This document shows, in pieces, positions 46,800-60,399 of a DNA stretch of 64,000 nt; position 1 is the stretch's first letter, and the number at the start of each line of letters is the position of its first letter. The DNA lies in the NCBI GenBank assembly GCA_028023455.1, contig JAQFVV010000518.1, forward strand, positions 62,001-126,000, in the 5' to 3' direction. The DNA is from Epiperipatus broadwayi (taxonomy: Eukaryota; Onychophora; Udeonychophora; Euonychophora; Peripatidae). The position numbers were made by a program, and so were the translations under genes. The notes under the pieces are model-generated. The model did no database searches. It was not told where the DNA came from and worked only from the letters and a program-made list of their open reading frames with translations.

Positions 46800-48986
46800 G
46801 ATTTTTTCTGTCACTATTTGAAGAAAAATGTAAAATTTAATGAAGTATTTTAGAAAAGTTTACAATATTTTTTTTGTGTAATATTGCACACACATATATA
46901 TATATATATCACCTTCAAATTAAATGAAGGCTACAAGACTTCCTTTTCTGTTTTCTTACAATGTAATCCATACCAATCATTTCCATTTTATAAAATATAA
47001 GATTTTAATTATTAATGTTAAATTGCATTATGAATAGATGATAAAGACAAGGCATCTAAATATAAATATTATTTCATAAAATTAATTATAATTAATTTAT
47101 AATTGCCTTTTGTTTTAACAAAGTAGTTGTACTTAAGTAGATTAATAAAATATATAAAAAAAACTGTAAATAAATAAATAAAACCAAATTATAAACATTT
47201 ATTATTATGAATATGGTGTAATAATATGTCATAAATTTTTATTACTAAAATTTTTTAAACATTTATATTTGTTTATGTTAATCTATTAAGTTGTTTACAA
47301 GAAGTTTATATACATAAATAAATATTAGGAAAAAAGGTAAAATAAAATAATGATGACTCATTTAGGAATTTCTTTCCCAAAGAACAACAAAATAAGTTTT
47401 CATTTAAGTTTTAATATCCATAATACATTGCAATTTTAATTTTAGACTTCTTAAAAGTCATAATTTTTTTTAGGAATCAACCAGCTAGAATAAAATACAT
47501 GAGATCTTCCAGATACTAAATATTGTATCAATATATAGATGAACATTTGCTGTTCATTCACTGTTGATAATTTATCCAAGTTATGTTATCCTGGAATCTT
47601 TATTCTTCAATCATAATATTTAGGTTTTTTTGACTATGAAAATTTTTTATGAGTATGGTTATATTATTCTCAGTCATTTAAAAGTTATTTCTAAGCTTAA
47701 TTTTAGACCTGAATTCAAATTATAGGCAAAATAAACTGAATATTTATATAATTCGATCTAAATGTTAGAGCTCATTAAAGTGAATGTCCTTTTAACTGTA
47801 AGATGCTATAATACATCAGATAGTGAGGCTGAAGACAGTTATGAACTTTCATCAAAAAATTTTAACACATCATAATTGATATATTGTTCTTGTTGTCTTA
47901 ATTGTTAAACCCAGGTTGATAAACAAATATATTGTTTGTTTTTTTAAATTTTTAAATTATTTGAACAACCAATATTCAAAATCCAATATCAAACAATAAT
48001 TCTGACACTACTAAAAATTTACAAATATCTTGAAATATGTTAACCATTGTAAACTGTTAAACTTTACTGTTTTCCTTTTATTTAATATCAAAAAAGTTTA
48101 TTTTTGAGGATAATGTTTAGTGCTGTAGAAATGCTGCAGACTGAAAAATAAATATTTTTGTATTAATTTTCAGGCAGAAAAAAATGTTGATAAACTGCCA
48201 TTTGGGTATTTATAATCATGCTATTATTATAGCTGTAGGGAGCATAAAAATCTGAGCTTAAAACCTTTCTAATTACATCAAGTTCAGTATCTTACAATGT
48301 ACTTATATTTAAATATGTTTTAATTAGTAAATCTATTTCTTTTACTCTAATTATACCATCTAGTGGTCCAAATAAATATATAACTAATTCTTTATAATTT
48401 CAAATGATATTTGGGGATGACTATAACTACTGTTTGAAAAAAATCTTTAATATCTTCCAAATTTTAAAAAACAAATTAAATATTTAAATCTTGCATTCAT
48501 TTCTTAGCTTTTGTAAAACAAAGCACTGTAATAATAATTTGTGGCTTTTAGATTAAATTTTCAAAGCAGGATAAAGAAGAATTAATTGTAATATTCTAAT
48601 TCTGTGATGTTTAAATCATACTGTGCTATTTATTAACAGTCTTAAGTTACTTAGATATTCAATGTAGTAATTGGTTTATAATAATCAACTACAAATATCT
48701 TTTTTATTCTGTATATTCTTATAATTACTTTATATAAGAGACTTTTATCAGTATTTTTCTATCAGTGGTCAGCAAAAACTAATCTGAATTATCAGTAATG
48801 TTAAATTTACAAAAACTATAGTTAAATGTAAAATACACATGCACACACTTCATATGCATATATATATATATATATTGTAATGGTACAGAGGAATATGAAG
48901 TGCATCCGGGGTGATGGGTGTGCATCATCAACCCCAAATCAAAATTTAAATAAAAATTATATAGAATAAAGAATAAGAGATTAATA
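46800..48986. other. AT-rich spacer, nothing recognised
   Basis: No gene. A (TA)n run near 48,860-48,876 and a short more balanced stretch at 48,876-48,945 lie just outside the large foldback. Confidence 0.45.
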
Positions 48987-49916
48987 CACTATTAACTATA
49001 TATGTTACTATAAGTTTACTAGTATTACACAAAAAATAACAATAAAAATGAACCAGCAGTCAATCTTGTGACTAGATTTGAAATAGGTCCACTATAAATT
49101 AGGCTAGTTATTTAGTCATTGCCAGCTTGGGAAAGATTATTTAAGCCATAATTTGGATGCACAAACTTAAGTGCTAATCCATAAGAACATAACAAAAAAT
49201 AATTGTGTGATACAGAACATGCTGATCATCATCAATATTCTGGCCACTTAATATCTTTAATATATTGGCCAATTAAAAACTTAATTTCTAGTAAATATTA
49301 AAATAAATAAAATGTAATGCATGGACTTTAATCCAGGATCATCATCACCTGGATGTCCATAAACTCTAAATATAATCTCCCTTTATGTAACAGACTATTA
49401 TGCACAATTCTTGTTCACAATAACAGTTATAAGATTTTTGTTCTCTGAGCTAGATATGTGTATAATAGTCTGTTATATAAAAAGGGTTTATATTTAGTGT
49501 TTATGAATATCCATGTCTTGATTATCCTGGATTAATGCAAAGTTGATTTCCTTAAAAATCCATGCACTACATTTTATTTAGTTTAGTATTTATTAGAAAT
49601 TAAGTTTACAGTTGACCAGTATATTAAAAGTACTAAGTGGCTAGAGCATTGATGACCAGTATGTAGTGTATCCCAGCATTATTTTTTATGTTCTTATAGA
49701 TTAGCACATAAGTTGGAGCATCCAAATTATGGTTTAAATAATCTACTTCAAGCTGACAAGAGCTAAATAATTATCCTAGTCTATAATGAACCAATTACAA
49801 ATTCAGTCATGAGATTGACTGTTAATTTATTTTTATTGTTGATCATTTGTGATGTTGAATGAATATTACTTTTGAGTGATGCTGGTGAACTTATAGTAGC
49901 ATTTTAGTTAATAGTG
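48987..49916. mobile_element. 930-bp foldback element with arms of about 420-460 bp
   Basis: Left arm 48,987-49,406 and right arm 49,457-49,916 are inverted copies around a loop of about 50 bp. The outermost matched word is CACTATTAACT / AGTTAATAGTG and the innermost TAACAGACTATTATGCACA / TGTGTATAATAGTCTGTTA. The arms differ by scattered substitutions and small indels; one right-arm block near 49,540-49,555 has no left partner. There is no ORF of note and no transposase. It may be a large foldback DNA element or an inverted duplication. No target duplication was found, partly because the flanks are low-complexity. Confidence 0.92.
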
Positions 49917-52900
49917 ATTTGCAAATACCTCTATATAACAAAAATATAAAACATATATATATATCAGCACACAGACATGCCTATATAATATAAAATGAAT
50001 ATATTTGAATTGTCATAAAAATTTAAAAATATGATTAAATTTAATATATATGTGTCTATTGGACATGCATTCATATATGCATACAGATGTGACATAATGT
50101 ATGGAAATTGTTATATAATAATAAAAAATTAAGTTAGCACATTTTAAGGATATATAAATATTGACTGATTTAATGTATGTGTGTGCACATAAAAATGGGT
50201 GTATAATTTAATTTATCAAAATAATAAAATTATTAAAAATATACTTTTCACAATTAATTCCATATTGAAAGTATACATAAAATTTACATATACATGAGTA
50301 TATGTGAATCAGTTATTAATTCATTTCTTATCTAATGGTAAACAAATAAACAATTTTTTTTTTAATAATTCTTTGACAGTTCTTCATAAAAGTTTTTTTT
50401 TTTTTCAAAAAAAATATCATTGACAGGTTACTCTAGATTAATTAACCATAAAAGTTTTTAAAAATATTCCAGAAAATTATTTTGTTTTAATTATATATAT
50501 CACTTTAAAAAATACTCCAACAAATATTTTGTTTTCCAATCTAAAATATTTTTGGAGTTTCCTTTTTTCTTTTTTCAATGATTTTTTTTTTCAATGAAAA
50601 ATATTGGGAACAAATAATCTTCTAGACACAAATGTCATTTATTATTTTCTATCCTCATTTTATTTTTAGTTGACAGAAGTCATTTATTTTATCACTTCTT
50701 AATTAGAAATTTTAAATGTCATTATCAAGAAATTATTTTAAATGTCATTCTCAATAAATTATTTTAAATACTATCATTTTCAATATATATAACACTACTC
50801 ACAGTTGCATACCATATATATACATTTATATGTGCTTCTCTGCATATAGATAAAACAGTATATGTATAATAATTCTTCAGCATGCTGATGTACTCTTTTG
50901 GTAAGCTGGTCCATTTTAAAACAATAAACCCTATTGTCATTTTAAAGATATAATCCAGGTGACTGTTGTCCTGCAGTAAACTCATTTCAGTCTCTATCAT
51001 TTGATGGGCTTCAAACAAGCTAGACCTCTAGTGCACATTATATACAGACTATGAATAAATAGAAACTTATCCTTTTCTTCTATGTGAATCCAAACTTTAA
51101 TGTAGTGAACTAATAGGAACAGCTATATTTGCACTGTCTTGTCTTTAGCTATTTTATGACAGTCTCTGTATAACTACCAAACTCTAAAGAGTTCCCTTTA
51201 ATTTTTTTTAATTTATTTTATAGTTAGGGATGAGGTGAAATACAGTAATTAAAAATAAGTTTTTACTATCATTAATTGAAAAAGTTCATCCTTTGCAAAG
51301 CAACTTTGTGGAATTTTATCAAAACATGCTATACAAACATTAATTACAAAAAGAGGTACTAATCAAAATATATACTGTAATTTTATAATTACCAGTATAT
51401 CTATTGCAACATAAAATATGCTTGTATTAATTTCAAAATCAGAATTAATTCTCTCAATGATTCATCTGAGTTTTCTCATATGTTTTGGTAATTTACTCCC
51501 TCATGAGAATATTCACAAGCTTTATATTGAAATATATGTATTTTTTCTAGATACATTATAATATAAAATTATAGTTCAAAGAAAATTCCATAGATGGCAA
51601 GAAAATTTAAAATTCAGCAAAGATAACTGGAATTTAGCTTTGCCTTTAACCACCTTGACAAACAGTGTTTTTGTAGCCTGACAATTTTTTGACATCACCA
51701 TTTTTATGATATTGTTTAGAGAAAATAGTTTGAATAACCAAAAAGGTGTTGATTTGCAATTTTATTACTATTCTAAATTTTTTTTATACAATAATTTATA
51801 CAATATTTATTAAAAATCAATAATATAAATTATTAATAATTTATTTTGAACAGAAATACATTATTTAAAAAATATAATATTACATTATTGGCCAATGCAA
51901 ATATACCCTGAAATTGTTTACAAATTAAACATCCTATGTAATCAGTTTAATTATAATAGTGAATATAAAATTCTCATAATTTTGTAATAGATATTGAAAA
52001 AAATTAAACTTTTAAAGCATATTTTGTTAGATGTAAAATAAATAAATAAATATTCATTGAAATTTTTTTTACAAAAAGACAAATAATGATTTTGTTGATT
52101 TTAAAATCAAAAATAATTCTTCTAGAGGTGATGAGGTAATAAGTTTTCTGTTGTGATTATAATCTCATTTTTTAAATATTTTTGAGAATAAAATCTGAAT
52201 ATTCAGAGTTTATATCAATAGTAAACAAAAATATCAGTCAATTTTATTATTTTCTAATAAGTTATAATAATTTAATCTGAAACTTAATGTTTAATGTTTA
52301 CAGTAACTGGGAACAAAGGAAATCAACAATTTGTGAGAGGATTAATATTAATTAGACCAGTTTAAATGTTTAATTTATAATCTTTTTTTTTAAATTCAAA
52401 ATTGTTTAATCCTTAACTATTATTCCAGTATAATAGAGAAAATATCTCCAAAAAATTTTGTCTGTTTTTATTTCTTTTTCTTTCAATTTTAAATATAAAT
52501 GTGCACACACACTGCTATGTTGTTGTATGCCATTGGTCACAAAACAATCTCAGTATATTTGTAAAGCATATAATTGAAGTCATGCATATTGATCCTGCAT
52601 AGTTCACTGATTTACTGCATAAGAAAAGTATATATATATATATTGAACCGGATTGATGTCCAATTCAAGGATTTTACTGCCAAAATTAAAAACTTCATTT
52701 TTGTTAAATCTTATCTCATGTTAAATTTTTTTATTATTATTTAAAAAGAGTATGTGTATTAAAACACCTACTCATTTATATTTAAAATAGATCATTTTAA
52801 TGTTTATAAAACTGTTTTTAAAATAGTTTTCTTATACCACTTGTTTTTACTTTTTTTTTAAATCAATTTGATTAAAAACAAGCTGGATAGCTAATTACAT

Positions 52901-53030
52901 TCCTGTTGTTTTATTTTGATCATTTTAAAGTTCATTCTAAAAGCAGAGATTTAATTGTGTTGTTGTTGTTGTTGTTTTATAATCCCTGGGTAGAATTCTT
53001 AGATTAGATTGAGCTGGGGATTAATATTTG
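49917..53030. other. AT-rich spacer, no gene seen
   Basis: A/T-rich sequence with (TA)n and poly(T) tracts, and a (GTT)n run at about 52,957-52,977. The minus frame 50764-51018 has mixed composition (MFEAHQMIETEMSLLQDNSH at its start) but no known domain, and I do not call it. Confidence 0.45.
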
Positions 53031-53039
53031 CCCTTCCTA

Positions 53040-54860
53040 AGGCATAGAATTTGACAACAAGGAAAGTGTTTCACGGGAAATGGAGCGAGGTATAAATAGC
53101 CCCGCAATTTGGAGAGTTAGTTGTTACTTATTCTTAACTAGACAAGCTGTTTCTCAAGTGAAAGTCCGTATTCTTTTACGCAATTTGATTGCAGCCTGTT
53201 GTGATCCAGAGTTTTGGTAGCTGTTCAGACATTTAAATTTTTCAAAAAAATTCACAGTTGTTAAAATTCGTTTGCTTTCAACAAGATGTCAAATATTGTA
53301 TATGTTGTCATCACCAAAATGGCATTCTAACTTAACAAAGGATGGATCCCTAACTTCCAAATCTGCTCCAGTCATGCCATGAACATCTAGAACAAACTGG
53401 AACCTTTATACCTCAACCTTGCCATTGGCAAAAGACCTGAAAATGAACTAAAATAATAGTGTGCACTTTACGTGAATGTTGTTTTACCGTGAGGTAACTA
53501 TTTTCTTTTATTCTTCCCAGGGTAAATTTCTTCTCATTAAATCTCCACTCAATCTAATTATAAATCTGTATTCCTAAGCAATATTTAGCTTCATATTTAA
53601 TATTTGTTGTGTTTTCCTGCATTTTGTAGTGTGTCTTGGAATCTTAGTTTTAAGATTCCAAGTTTGCTTTCAATTTTTGTTTATTGGAGAGTGATGAGTG
53701 AGTTTTTATATTTTTATTTCTAACTTTTTATAAATTCTTTAGCAGTCATGTATATTTTGAATGCTTACCTGTAATTATTTTAGTAGCCAATAATTGATTT
53801 TAAATACTGTGTTTGCACTTTTGCAAACCACCAATAATCTTTTGGCTGGTGACTTTATCGTCCTAGTTTTCTGCAGGTGGGGTTTTCGTGTCTTCATTTC
53901 TTATATCTCTGAAAGTGGAAACTAGAATTGTTTTCTTTGTAATTTTATAAGTTTCCAGCAGGAAGATAATATTTATCCCTTTACTTTCATTCTGCTAAAG
54001 TATTTAAAGCTTTAATATTTTCGTACTCATGTGCATTCTCTGATAGATTTATTTTGTATTTACGTGTAGCTTTAAATTTATCAGAGCATGTACTCAGAAC
54101 TTGTGTCATAAATTTATTTCTTAGTTATAATTATTTGTAATTCATTTTCGTTAATTTCTGGGGCTTACATAACTGTTTTTCTAATGTTTTACTTGTCTCC
54201 TATTGAGACCTTTAATTATGATTCTTAGAGTAGTTTTTGCCAATCATTTGGTTGGGGATTTTCCAGTTTTAATTGTTTTCTTTTCATTTTAAATCATAGT
54301 TTTTGGTTGTTCTTGAGGTAAGTTATTCATATTTATTTTAAATGTAATAATAGGTGCAGCTTCTACCGGCATATGACATTCGTGGTCCTGACACATTTTT
54401 CGGGCCTCCAAAAGCTTGCCGGTGCTGGTTTCATTGATTTATTTCAAGAATGTATTGTTTAAGTATCTGAATGGGAAAACCAATGTTTGGGTGAATCCTC
54501 TGCTGAATGAAATTGTTCCTCCCTTTATAATTCATTATTAGAAGATCAGTAGATCTGCCAAAGCCTTTCGTTTAGTCTTTCTGGTACACACCTGAGCTAA
54601 CTCTATTTCTTGTGTCATAAACTTATACTTCACAATTTATTTTCTCTTAAATAAAGTTTTTTTTAAAAAATTTGTTTAAACTTAATTTGGCTGACATTTG
54701 TCTTGGTGCTTTTGTGGCTCAATTGTCTAAATAATTTTAAGATCTCTTGTTTCTCCCTGAGTTTAGATGGCGCAATCTGATCACAGTAAATACATTTTTC
54801 CAGATACTTAGTGTCTGGTGGCGCCCTCTGTTATCAGAATAGAGTGTCCGGTACAATATA
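53040..54860 (+). promoter_or_regulatory. T-rich island with TATA promoter, splice donor and poly(A) signal
   Basis: Composition changes to less AT-rich, T-skewed sequence. GGTATAAATAG (TATA box at 53,091-53,099) is followed about 26 bp later by TTAGTTG, an initiator-like word, after CpG-containing upstream sequence. A strong donor, GAGGTAAGT, lies at 54,315-54,323 and AATAAAG at about 54,652. TGGTGGCGCC near 54,830 could be a primer-binding-site-like word. There is no ORF with a known domain. Options are the long leader or LTR of a retroelement, or the non-coding first exon of a host transcript. Confidence 0.4.
53635..53662 (+). repeat. Perfect 12-bp hairpin with GTTT loop
   Basis: CTTGGAATCTTA, loop GTTT, TAAGATTCCAAG. 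A very tight perfect stem inside the T-rich island. It is followed by TTTGC, not a long T run, so it is not a Pol III or bacterial-type terminator. It may be an RNA structure in the putative transcript. Confidence 0.8.
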
Positions 54861-54869
54861 ATATTTTCA

Positions 54870-56999
54870 ACAATGTTAATGTGAATATTAATGTTGTCAT
54901 TGATTTATGTTTCAGTTTATCAATTGTATCTATATAAATTTCCAGAAGATCTATGCATAAAAAGAAAAAGGAGCAAAGAAAAAAGAGCTTTTATAAAAAT
55001 AATATTTATGCGTAACATTAGTATAAATATTTTCACAGTTTGAAAACAATTGTTTATGATTATTCCATAAGAAACTCTGAGTAAATGGTTTAAGGCTACT
55101 TTGATTAAACTCACTAAATACCTAAAAGAAATGTTCATCTGATACATTAACTTGCTGGTTATTTGAAAAAGATTTATTTTTTTTCATTAGAATACATATT
55201 TGCAGTTAAATAAAACAATCTACTAAAAAAATGAAATTAAAAATTAGCTAACTTTTTCATTTGATTGCAGGCACATATATGTAAGAGATTTTCGTAATTT
55301 ATAAGACTTTTGCTCTAATACCTTTTTCCAAGAAGCATGAACTTTTTAAATAAGTTGTTTTAGTGTTGTGCACAGTCTACTCATTTAATGTAGTTACTTA
55401 TTGATTCAAATGTAACAAAAAGTAATTGATAAAAAATAAAATTTATATATTTATTTTTGAATTTATGGCTGCATGTGTATATTAAATAAAATGAAGAAAA
55501 TAATATATATTTTGATATATGAATATAATGAAAAAAATAAAGAATTTTAATATTTAATGTACTTTATTTGTGGATCAGATTCTACAATAATTATGGATAT
55601 TCTATACTTAACAAACCTCAGTTTTACATTGGCAAGTTCCAATTACAGTGATTATGATGATTATTATTATTGCTTGTTGAAATACAATTCAATAACGTTT
55701 TAATTTGGTGGGCTCTCATTAATAGTTTTTTTTGGGCTGGGTGGGGGAGGATTTTCTTCACTTAAAATATAGCCATGAATTAATTTTAAGGAGTTTGTTT
55801 TATGATATATATTATGCTCTAACTAACTTTTGTTTACCTACAATCTTTCTGAATAACTTATGGTCATAATCACATTTTACTAATATTAATATCATGTCTT
55901 GTTTATTATATATATATATATATATAAAGGCTTATGAACTAAATTCTTTCAAAAAGCATGGTAATAATATTGACATCAGCATGGGATTTGGGCTTTCCAT
56001 CATCAGATTTTCAATGGTATGGATGGCTGAAGAGTAGGAGGTTGGAATAGATTGAAACATGCCCATTTAAATATGAAGATTAACTGTCTTAATATAAACT
56101 GAGCACTGATTATATATTATGGGATATGATAATCTGGACCAATTGATGCTTGAAAGTCTGAGTTCAAATCCCCTATATTTAAAAATATGTTGTTTTTTCT
56201 AATGGTATTTCTTGATCTGATTTGCATATGAAAATGCAGGTCAGTTGGCTGGAATTTCATAAGTGCCATAACATTTTAATGAAATCTTATCCTTAAGACA
56301 TGAGATAGTTATTACCCATATATACAAAATTGTCATCAAATGATCTTAAACAATCGATAATAAAAATATTTATATTACTCTTTTGCAATGCAAGTGGAGG
56401 GGATCTGTTTTATGTTATCAAACATTTTAAAAATTATTTAAAGAATAGCATTAACCAGAGACATTTAAACAAGCTATCTATTAAAACTGATGTTACTCAA
56501 TAGTCAATGTACACAATTATCATTAATCAATTTGTTGGACCAGAAAGGATAACAGCACCTTAATAAAGAAAATTACTTTTAGTATATTTAAGGCTATTAG
56601 ATTAAAAAATTGTTATATTTTCTTGATATGGTTTCTAATGATTGTACCAATTATATTGCTGTTTTTATATGAATATATACAAGTATAAATACTAAACTCA
56701 GTTTAAGTCACTCATCACAATGTTAAGATAAATCAGCAATGCTCTCTGGGAACAAATATAGGCTGAACTTCAAACAACTAAACTTAATAGAATATTTTTT
56801 CACAGAGGGTGTTGCTGAAATATCTTAACATCAAAGGAAGGGTGGCATTAGGGGGTTTGTTATATGAAAAATATTTATAGTTTGGGAAACTTATAAAGGG
56901 GGATAAGGTTTTAAATTATCATAATATTGAAAAAAAATGTTAAGAGTGGATGGAATGCAAAAAGTAAACAAAGGGTACCTGATTTAGATATAAATGTAG
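54870..56999. other. AT-rich spacer, no gene seen
   Basis: A (TA)n run near 55,907-55,925. A B-box-like GAGTTCAAATCCC near 56,160-56,172 has a flank similar to that at 5.9 kb. From about 56,730 the texture becomes like the start of the LINE that follows, but the LINE 5' end cannot be fixed. The frame 54920-55147 is not supported. Confidence 0.4.
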
Positions 57000-57097
57000 A
57001 TGTGGAGAGGGAATGAATCTGTAAAACAAATGATAAAAAAACTAACAGACTTTATGAAAGAGTATTAAGAGAGGGAGAAATTGTTAAAATTTGATAT

Positions 57098-57817
57098 GTG
57101 AATATGCAAGATGGTAGCAGACCAAAAAAGTGGCTGGAATTAAACAAAGCAGATAAAAATGAAAAGCATGAGGTATTAGCAGTAGTGGAAACACATACAA
57201 GAGAAGAAGAACCTACACTGAAAGATTTGGTATGGCAGGATATAAATAAAAAATTTAAAAAAAGGTGGTGGTATAGGAGTAATGTCAAAAAAATCTTTAT
57301 ATACTGTAAAGTGTCAAAAATATTTATGTTTTGATATATGGCTAGGAAAAAAAATGGATGGTGGCTAAAATATGTATGGCTACTGGAGATAGTCAATCTA
57401 TAATGAAGTAATAAAACAGTACTATATATGAATGCCTAGTTAAGGATATACAGTTTCAGAAAAAAGGGGAAGAAAATAATTCCTATAGTGAATATAAATG
57501 GGCATAATGAAAAAATTGATGGTCTGAATAACAAAAATAGACAGCTTTTGAAATTTTTTTGTCAGAGAATAAATTTGAGCATTGGAAATTTATCAAATAT
57601 TTATAAGTGGCAATACACATGGTCTAGAAATAATAAACTTTACACAATAGATTATGTATTAATGGAGAAAGATGGAATTGATATTAAAGTGTTTGATAAT
57701 GAAGAGAGAGTATGTAATAGTGATCATAATTTCTTTATAATAGAAGTGTTTAGTAAGGTGATGAAAAATAGTAATAAAGTAGAAAGGATAGTGAAAGATG
57801 AGAATAGAGATGAATGA
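57098..57817 (+). pseudogene. LINE AP-endonuclease domain, broken
   Basis: NMQDGSRPKKWLEL and VLAVVETHTR (57,098-57,210) match the APE start (N...K...E-T-H, Glu being metal-binding). After a frame shift, YKWQYTWSRNN, YTIDYVLMEKDG and SDHNFFIIE (57,488-57,817) match the TW...S..IDYvl and SDH motifs, with the catalytic His kept (about 57,718-57,732). The middle of the domain is scrambled. Confidence 0.88.
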
Positions 57818-58339
57818 TAAGTATAAGTTAGAAGAATATGAAATAAAAGTTAAAGAAATCATGGAAGAGTTGGTTGGGGTGAATATAAGGACTGATATAG
57901 TGATGAAGAAAAAGTGGAAAACAGAGTTTTAGGTAAGAATATTCAGAAGAATAAAAGTAATAGGAAAGTTGGAGTTAGTAAAAGCGTAAAAGAGAGGGAA
58001 AAGCATGCAGAGAATATGTGCTATTAAGGACAAAGAAAATGAAAAAGATGTTAATGTTAAATGAAAAGTATTTAATGAAAAAGAAGTTGGCTAAAATAGA
58101 TAATTATAGAAAGAGAAAAAAATTGAATACTAAATTATTGGAGGGTATTAATAAAAGTGGAAAAAATGGGAGTAAAAATTTTTGAAAATATGTTAAAAGA
58201 AGGAATGTAGGGTAGGGAAAATGTGTAGCTTTAGAGAAGAATTAAAGACAATCTTAAATAAGTATGTAATGGATATAGAAAATATGTTAGATGTGAAGGA
58301 CACAATGATGACAAACATAAAAGTACATAGTAATGAAAA

Positions 58340-59280
58340 TATTCATTTTACAAAAAATGAATTGGATGAGATAGGGAAGAAATTGAAAAGTGGAAAGGCA
58401 AGAGGTTTAGATGGGTGGGCAGCAGAGATGGTGATGAATTTGAGAAATAGGCAAAATTAAATTTATTACCATGTTTTTAAAAACATGGCACCAAAGACAG
58501 AATTTCTAGATAATTGGAATAATACAAAAATAAGGCTATTATTTAAAGGAAAGTGTAAGATTCATAGAAAATTATAGACCAATAGTCATAACATCAATCT
58601 TATATACAGTTTTTGTATATATGGTGGCTGGAAGGATGGCAAAATAGATGGAATAAAATAATATAGTGGGAGAAACACAAAAAGAATTTAGATTGAATAG
58701 GCATATAGGAAATAGTTTATTTGTAGTCACACAACTTATAGATATGAGTAGGAATATAGATAGACAGTTATATATGGTATTTATAGATATAGAAAAGACA
58801 TATGATAGAGTAAATAGAAATATATTATGGGCAAGTTTAGTAAACTTAGGAATGATTGAAACTTTAGTGGATCTTATTAAGAGATTGTATAAAAATAATT
58901 ACTCTACCTATCAATTAGGAAATATACTATTAAATAGTTTAAAATGGGATGAGACTAAAACAAAGGTGCTCTATGTCACCTATTTTGTTTTTGTTATATT
59001 TGAGAGAAATAGAGAAAGTAATAGAAGGATTAGGAAGATGGGTAGAGATATCATTAATAGATGGCAAGGAAGTGAATAAAATATCACATCTTTTATTTGC
59101 TGATGGTATCTTCTTGTGCACAGAAAGAAGGAAAGATATGGAAGTTATGCTGAAGATATGTAGAAGGGTGGATAAAGAGATGGGAATTAAATTTAGTGAA
59201 AAAAAATCAAAAGTAATGATAAATGCTGGGGAAAGAGAAGAAAATTTTTTTTACTGGGCAATATAAAGTTAAATGTGGTG
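58340..59280 (+). pseudogene. LINE reverse transcriptase, broken
   Basis: LDEIGKKLKSGKARGLDGW (about 58,360-58,420) is the linker before RT. EFRLNRHIGNSLFVV and MVFIDIEKTYDRVNR (motif A, about 58,770-58,815) follow. Then a shift, CSMSPILFLLYL (motif B), and LLFADGIFLCTERRKDMEV (about 59,090-59,140), where the catalytic FADD is FADG (Asp to Gly). KFSEKKSKVM follows. Motif order is normal. Confidence 0.9.
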
Positions 59281-59682
59281 AATAAGTATAACTATTTGGG
59301 AATCATCTTAAGTAATCAGAGAAATTGCTTGGATGAATGGGAGAAAAAATTGATAAATGAAGCAAAGAAAAGAGATTGATAAATAAATTAACAGTGTTTT
59401 CATATAATAAATAAGATGTAGCAAAATTGTATGGAAGGAAGTGGTAGTCACAGGGTTATGATAACTATGCATGATGTCTTAGTAAAGGGGGGGGGGTTGT
59501 TAGATTACTTAGAAAAAGTACAAAAATAAATAGGAAGACATGCATTAGCAGCAGATGTTGTGGAAGGCAAAGAAGTCAATACAAGGAGAAATAGAATGGT
59601 CAAGTTTTAAAAATCAAAATGAAAATATTCATTAGATTGCAATTTATGGAAGAGAATAGCCAAAATAATACTTAATTGGGTT

Positions 59683-60180
59683 ATGAGTAAAGAACAGTTA
59701 ACAAGATGGGTAAGAAAGGCAGTATTGTATGCAGAAGATTTGGATAAAAGATGGGATGATTGTGTTAGGATAATTATTAAGTGTTATAGTGACAAGGAAT
59801 GGAATAAAAGAATAGATGCATTAATAAAAAATAGGGAGTTGGAGATATGGAGAACTAGTATGGAAAATAAAAAGAGTTTAGATATGTATAGAAGTAAACA
59901 GAATATTGGGTGTGATTTAATTTATGATAATAGCAAGGAAAGTAGTTTACTCTTTAAGGCTCAAACAGGATTGTTAGCAAAAAGGGAATATACATACAAA
60001 TGAAGGAATGTTGATGGTTTAGTCTGCAAATTGTGTAAGGAAGGCATGGAAAATATTAGATATCTGATTAATTGAATGTAAATGTTTACAAGCGGAAGAA
60101 TACAAATAATAATGTTGTGTATAAACAAAGTGATTATATAAAAACTGGGTTTTTGGTTTTTAGGCAGAGTTTGGAAAAAA
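59683..60180 (+). pseudogene. LINE C-terminal region
   Basis: MSKEQLTRWVRKAVLYAEDL, KRWDDCVRIIIKCY and LLFKAQTGLLAKREYTYK align with the equivalent frames at 34,150-34,950 on the minus strand. After a stop, LVCKLCKEGMENIRYL retains the CxxC of the zinc-like motif. It shows which blocks are conserved across the family, useful for building a consensus. Confidence 0.88.
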
Positions 60181-60399
60181 TTAAAGGGAATCTAGACATA
60201 ATGGCCATAGAGTGGATAAATATGATATGGAAATGAGATGGTGCCGAATAGAGAAGAATATGGGAAAAACTGAGGGTGGAGAATGGAAAAGGAAGGTAAA
60301 GTGGCTAGCAAGTTTCTCTGTGCATATTGACTGACAGATTCCTGACTTCAATGAAGAAGAAACCATAGTGCACACATTAAAATGATGAAAAATATATAT

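Larger units (their letters stand above)
57000..60375 (+). mobile_element. APE-type LINE, plus-strand, near full ORF2 but broken
   Basis: The most complete copy of the family seen at 34-42 kb. In order: APE endonuclease (57,098-57,817), linker, RT (58,340-59,280), connection and C-terminal region (59,680-60,180), then the 3' untranslated part matching 34,070-34,150 in reverse. Reading frames are interrupted by many stops and shifts. ORF2 of such LINEs nicks DNA and copies its RNA into the nick; this copy cannot. The 5' end is uncertain. Minus-strand frames in this interval are shadows. Confidence 0.9.

Noticed and set aside
50764-51018. 84-codon minus-strand ORF with mixed composition
   Set aside because: No recognised domain, no repeat copy, no promoter or splice context; consistent with a chance frame.
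57052-57396. 114-codon minus-strand ORF
   Set aside because: Antisense of the LINE endonuclease region, which has clear family motifs on the plus strand.
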